Source of the DNA: CAMWXW01 sp051650105
GTDB lineage: Bacteria > Desulfobacterota > Desulfovibrionia > Desulfovibrionales > Desulfovibrionaceae
Direction: 5' to 3'
Assembly (NCBI GenBank): GCA_051650105.1
Contig: JBOFIJ010000016.1
Coordinates: 62,001-126,000, forward strand
Length of the DNA: 64,000 bases
Numbering within the stretch: the first letter of the stretch is position 1; the number at the start of each line of letters is the position of its first letter. The position numbers and the translations under genes were made by a program. This document shows positions 60,828 through 64,000 of this stretch, piece after piece. The notes below the pieces were generated by a model. That model did not search any database and had not been told where the DNA came from. It was given only the letters and a program-made list of their open reading frames with translations.

Positions 60828-62552
60828 ATGAGAAGGTCGAGTTTTTTTATTCCCACTTTGAAAGAAAGTATAAAAGATGCTGAGGTTATCAGTCATAAAT
60901 TGCTTTTGCGTGCTGGAATGATAAGACAGGTTGCTAGTGGAATATACGCTATTTTACCTTTTGGCTATCTTGTATTAAGAAAAATTCAAGCATTGGTTGA
61001 AAGTGAATTGGAAAATGCTGGTGTGATGCAGGTTTTTTATCCTATTTTACAACCTTCTGAATTATGGGAACGATCTGGTAGATGGCTTTATTATGGAAAG
61101 GAGTTATTTCGTTTAGAAGATAGAAATCAAAGATCATTTGCACTTGGTCCAACTCATGAAGAAATTGCAATTGCGGTTGCTTTAAAAGATATTTCTTCTT
61201 ATAAGCAATTGCCTTGTAATTTTTATCAAATACATTGGAAATTTCGAGATGAAATGAGACCTCGTTTTGGTCTTTTGCGAGGCAGAGAATTTTTGATGAA
61301 AGATGCTTATTCTTTTGATCGTAATGAAGATGCTTTAGATATATCTTATAAAATGATGTATGATGTTTATGTAAGAATTTTTGAACGATTAGGATTATCT
61401 TTTAAAGTTGTTGAAGCTGATACTGGGTCTATCGGTGGATCTTCTTCTCATGAATTTATTCTTTTATCTGATGTAGGTGAAGATACCATTGTTTTTTGTT
61501 CTTCATGTTCTTATGCTGCTAATATTGAAAGGGCTGAATGTATTGATTCTTGTGAATGTATAGAAGATCCTTCATTAGAAATTCCTTTATTAACAGAAAT
61601 TTTTACTCCTAATGTGAAGACGATTGAGGAACTCTCTCTTTCTTTAGATATATCGAAGAAAAATATTATTAAATCGTTATTATATGTTGTTGATAATGAA
61701 TTTGTTCTTTTTCTTCTTCGAGGTGATAGGGAATTAAACCAATGCAAGGTAGAAACATATCTATCCGCACAATCTATTCGAAAAGCTTCTGAAGAAGAGA
61801 TATTGGAACTATCTAGTATGGGGGGGGCTGTTGGCCCTATTGCTTTGAAAGTTACAAGAATTATTGTTGATTATGAATTAAAGCAGGATAATATATATAT
61901 TGTTGGAGCGAATAAAAAAGATTATCATATAAAGAATTTTTCTTTTAAAAGGGATCTTTTAGTTGAAGTGGACTATGCAGATATTAGAACTATTGCAATA
62001 GATGATATGTGTCCAAGGTGTGAGGCTTCTCTTAATTTTAAAAAGGGAATTGAGGTAGGCCATATTTTTAAATTAGGGACAAAATATAGTGAAGCTATGA
62101 ATGCTACTTTTGTTGATGAAGATGGGCTTTCAAAGCATTACGTTATGGGGTGTTATGGTATAGGAGTATCGAGAATGATTGCTGCTATCATAGAACAAAA
62201 TAATGATGAATTTGGTATTGTTTTTCCACCTGTAGTATCACCATTTGATATTATTATTGTGTCTTTAGATTCTGATAAAACCAACGAAAAAGCTGAAGAA
62301 CTATATACTATTTTGAAAACTCAAGGATATAATGTTTTATTTGATGATACTACGGAACGTGCGGGATTTAAATTAAAAGATGCTGATTTATTAGGTATTC
62401 CTTTGCAAATTATTTTAGGAAGACGTTCTTTGGAAAAGGGATGTGTTGAATGCAAGAATAGAAAAACAGGAGAAAAGCATGAACTTGCTTTAGAGAATTT
62501 TAAAGAAAATTTTTTAGATTACTATAAAAATGTTTTTCCTATGAATTTATAA
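60828..62552 (+). CDS. proS: Prolyl-tRNA synthetase, bacterial type with editing domain
   Basis: A 574-residue class II synthetase. Motif 2 is WKFRDEMRPRFGLLRGREFLMKDAYSF (near residue 140), the INS editing domain lies at about 225-405 with ILELSSMGGAVGPIAL, and motif 3 is MGCYGIGVSRM (near 445). The C-terminal anticodon domain has GYNVLFDDTTERAGFKLKDADLLGIPLQI. ATG 60828 has AAGGAG 10 bases upstream. It starts a new transcript after the ribosomal block and is followed by xseA after two bases. Confidence 0.98.
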   Translation: MRRSSFFIPTLKESIKDAEVISHKLLLRAGMIRQVASGIYAILPFGYLVLRKIQALVESELENAGVMQVFYPILQPSELWERSGRWLYYGKELFRLEDRNQRSFALGPTHEEIAIAVALKDISSYKQLPCNFYQIHWKFRDEMRPRFGLLRGREFLMKDAYSFDRNEDALDISYKMMYDVYVRIFERLGLSFKVVEADTGSIGGSSSHEFILLSDVGEDTIVFCSSCSYAANIERAECIDSCECIEDPSLEIPLLTEIFTPNVKTIEELSLSLDISKKNIIKSLLYVVDNEFVLFLLRGDRELNQCKVETYLSAQSIRKASEEEILELSSMGGAVGPIALKVTRIIVDYELKQDNIYIVGANKKDYHIKNFSFKRDLLVEVDYADIRTIAIDDMCPRCEASLNFKKGIEVGHIFKLGTKYSEAMNATFVDEDGLSKHYVMGCYGIGVSRMIAAIIEQNNDEFGIVFPPVVSPFDIIIVSLDSDKTNEKAEELYTILKTQGYNVLFDDTTERAGFKLKDADLLGIPLQIILGRRSLEKGCVECKNRKTGEKHELALENFKENFLDYYKNVFPMNL

Positions 62553-62554
62553 AT

Positions 62555-64000
62555 ATGGAAAGGGTCTATACTGTAACAGAGATACATTCAAAGCTTCTTG
62601 ATCATGTTGAAACCCTCTTTCCTTTTGTATGGATACAAGGTGAAGTAACCAACCTCTCACGTTCTTCTGCGGGGCATCTTTATTTTTCTCTTAAGGATGC
62701 CTGTTCTGTTATTAATTGTGTTTGGTTTTTTTCTAAACAAAGGCACAATAAAAATTTTGATATTCTCACTGGAGAGCTATTAGAGGAGCCTCAAGAATGT
62801 GTATCTTCCCATATTAAAAATGGTGATATACTGTATTGTGCTGGAATTATCACACTTTATAAGAGTTCACATCAAATTATTATCGACCTCGTTGAATATA
62901 TTGGAGAAGGTCTTTTACATCGTGATTATATGCTTTTAAAAATCGACCTTGAGTCTATTGGGGCGTTTTCTCTTGAGAGGAAGCGTCCTCTGCCAAAAAG
63001 AGTTCAAAAAATTGCTCTTATTACAGCTCTTAATGGAGCTGCTATTCAAGATTTTCTTGTGATTGCTAGTGAAAGAGGTATAGGATCTGAAATAGTTTTA
63101 TACGATGTTACTGTGCAGGGAGAATTGGCATCGTTTGAGATACAAAGGGCTATTAGAGACGCAAATGAGAAATATTGGGCAGATACCATATTAATTATGA
63201 GAGGTGGAGGAGGGAATGAAGATCTTTCTATTTTTAATTCTAAAGAAATTGCTGAAGCTATTTTTAATTCCACAATACATGTATTAGCCGCGATCGGGCA
63301 TGAGGTAGACCATTCTTTTGCCGATATGATTGCTGATACTCGTGCAGCTACTCCTTCTCATGCTGCTCATTTATTATGGAAAACACGCACTGAAGAATAT
63401 GATTATTTATTTTCTTTAAAAAAGAAGTTAAATACAGTATTCTATACGTGTATTGGGCGATGTGCACAAAAAATACAAGTTTTAGCTAATTCTGTTGCAT
63501 TTTTTTCTCCACATGTTCAAATTGCGGCCAAGGAATCTTTTTTAGAGAATATAGTGTGGAAATTGCGCTTTGTATTGTCTCAGATAATTAATAAAGATCT
63601 TCTCTTTTTAGAATATATGCAAAGATCTCTTATTGATCTTTCATTAGAAAATAGGATCTTTATTCTGACAGAAATGCTGTGCTCTTTTGCAAGTACTTTA
63701 GAAAATAGAGTGTATTTATATTTAGAGAGAAAAGAAGATTCTCTAAATACTTTAGTGAAAAGATTGGAGTATATACGATTTTCTAATATAATTTCACAAA
63801 AAAGTGTTTTTTTTGTACAGAAATTGCAGATCTTATATAAAAGATATCAAGAATATATATTTTTCTATGAAAAATTTTTAAATGATATTCTGTGTAAACT
63901 GTACTCCAAAAATCCCATGATATTTTTGGAGGAAGGGTATGCAAGATTGGAAAATATAGATGGGACAAAAATACAATATATATCAGATATTCAAGGAGAG
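62555..64000 (+). CDS. xseA: Exodeoxyribonuclease VII large subunit (cut by window end)
   Basis: An open frame of 482 codons continues to the window end. VYTVTEIHSKLLDHVETLFPFVWIQGEVTNLSRSSAGHLYFSLKD is the OB-fold start; the catalytic domain shows LITALNGAAIQDFL, ILIMRGGGGNEDLSIFNSKEIAEAIF and AAIGHEVDHSFADMIADTRAATPSHAA. Then a long helical region leads to EEGYARL, near the usual C-terminus. With XseB it degrades single-stranded DNA from both ends. The start follows proS by two bases, so it is co-transcribed. Confidence 0.96.
   Translation, partial: MERVYTVTEIHSKLLDHVETLFPFVWIQGEVTNLSRSSAGHLYFSLKDACSVINCVWFFSKQRHNKNFDILTGELLEEPQECVSSHIKNGDILYCAGIITLYKSSHQIIIDLVEYIGEGLLHRDYMLLKIDLESIGAFSLERKRPLPKRVQKIALITALNGAAIQDFLVIASERGIGSEIVLYDVTVQGELASFEIQRAIRDANEKYWADTILIMRGGGGNEDLSIFNSKEIAEAIFNSTIHVLAAIGHEVDHSFADMIADTRAATPSHAAHLLWKTRTEEYDYLFSLKKKLNTVFYTCIGRCAQKIQVLANSVAFFSPHVQIAAKESFLENIVWKLRFVLSQIINKDLLFLEYMQRSLIDLSLENRIFILTEMLCSFASTLENRVYLYLERKEDSLNTLVKRLEYIRFSNIISQKSVFFVQKLQILYKRYQEYIFFYEKFLNDILCKLYSKNPMIFLEEGYARLENIDGTKIQYISDIQGE

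Noticed and set aside
1..64000. CRISPR array, insertion sequence, prophage, integron or rRNA operon
   Set aside because: No regularly spaced repeats, transposase or integrase frames, terminal repeats or rRNA sequence were recognised. The CII-like gene alone is not evidence of a prophage.

Overview
The window reads as a chromosomal segment of an AT-rich, flagellated, anaerobic Gram-negative bacterium, most probably a reduced-genome member of the Desulfovibrionaceae (Lawsonia intracellularis is the best known organism of that kind; the species is inferred, not proven). The case rests on pyruvate:ferredoxin oxidoreductase, an aldehyde-oxidoreductase-like Mo/Fe-S protein, FdhE with MoaA and MobA, CheV, a FlgI/FlgJ pair with a rod-only FlgJ, and one uninterrupted S10-spc-alpha ribosomal block. 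No IS element, integrase, CRISPR array or rRNA gene was seen. Intergenic DNA is very AT-rich, and several 0.3-1.2 kb gaps suggest ongoing gene loss.

Layout. 1-0.9 kb: start of the F1Fo-ATPase operon (atpZ-atpI-atpB, minus strand). 0.95-2.4 kb: flgI-flgJ. 2.76 kb: tRNA-Met(CAT), followed by a NIF3-family gene and a zinc-ribbon coiled-coil gene. 4.8-7.6 kb: the copper ATPase copA and, just upstream, a decayed duplicate of its actuator region. 8.4-13.2 kb: a divergent pair, a Mo/Fe-S oxidoreductase (minus) and a Cache chemoreceptor (plus), separated by a 48-bp inverted repeat. 13.4-15.2 kb: rpsB-tsf. 15.5-21.5 kb: flagellar basal-body operon flgB-flgC-fliE-fliF-fliG-fliH-fliI. 22-28 kb: moaA, mobA, fdhE, shikimate kinase and two tandem NSS-family Na+ symporters. 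28-30.3 kb: flavoprotein, CheV and a CII-like regulator with an internal duplication and a 32-bp perfect palindrome at its promoter. 30.7-34 kb: prmC, prfA, rpmE and flagellin. 34.2-40.2 kb: pyruvate:ferredoxin oxidoreductase and an RNase II-type nuclease. 40.3-46.2 kb: plsY, a stand-alone YejM/LapC-like membrane domain, phoH, a SecB-like protein and polA. 46.4-60.8 kb: rpsJ through rplQ with secY, map and rpoA. 60.8-64 kb: proS and xseA (cut by the window end).

How the parts work together. Translation (ribosomal block, S2, EF-Ts, L31, RF1 and its methylase PrmC, ProRS), motility and chemotaxis (rod, MS ring, switch, export ATPase, P ring, flagellin, MCP, CheV) and anaerobic energy metabolism (PFOR, Mo-cofactor genes, ATP synthase) dominate. 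Three flagellar units (flgI, flgB operon, flagellin) share a sigma-54-like element, GG-W-ATA-N4-ATG-Y, upstream, which suggests co-regulation. The least expected features are the truncated YejM/LapC domain, the duplicated CII-like regulator with its palindrome, the oxidoreductase whose cofactor and catalytic motifs look eroded, and the copA duplicate remnant.
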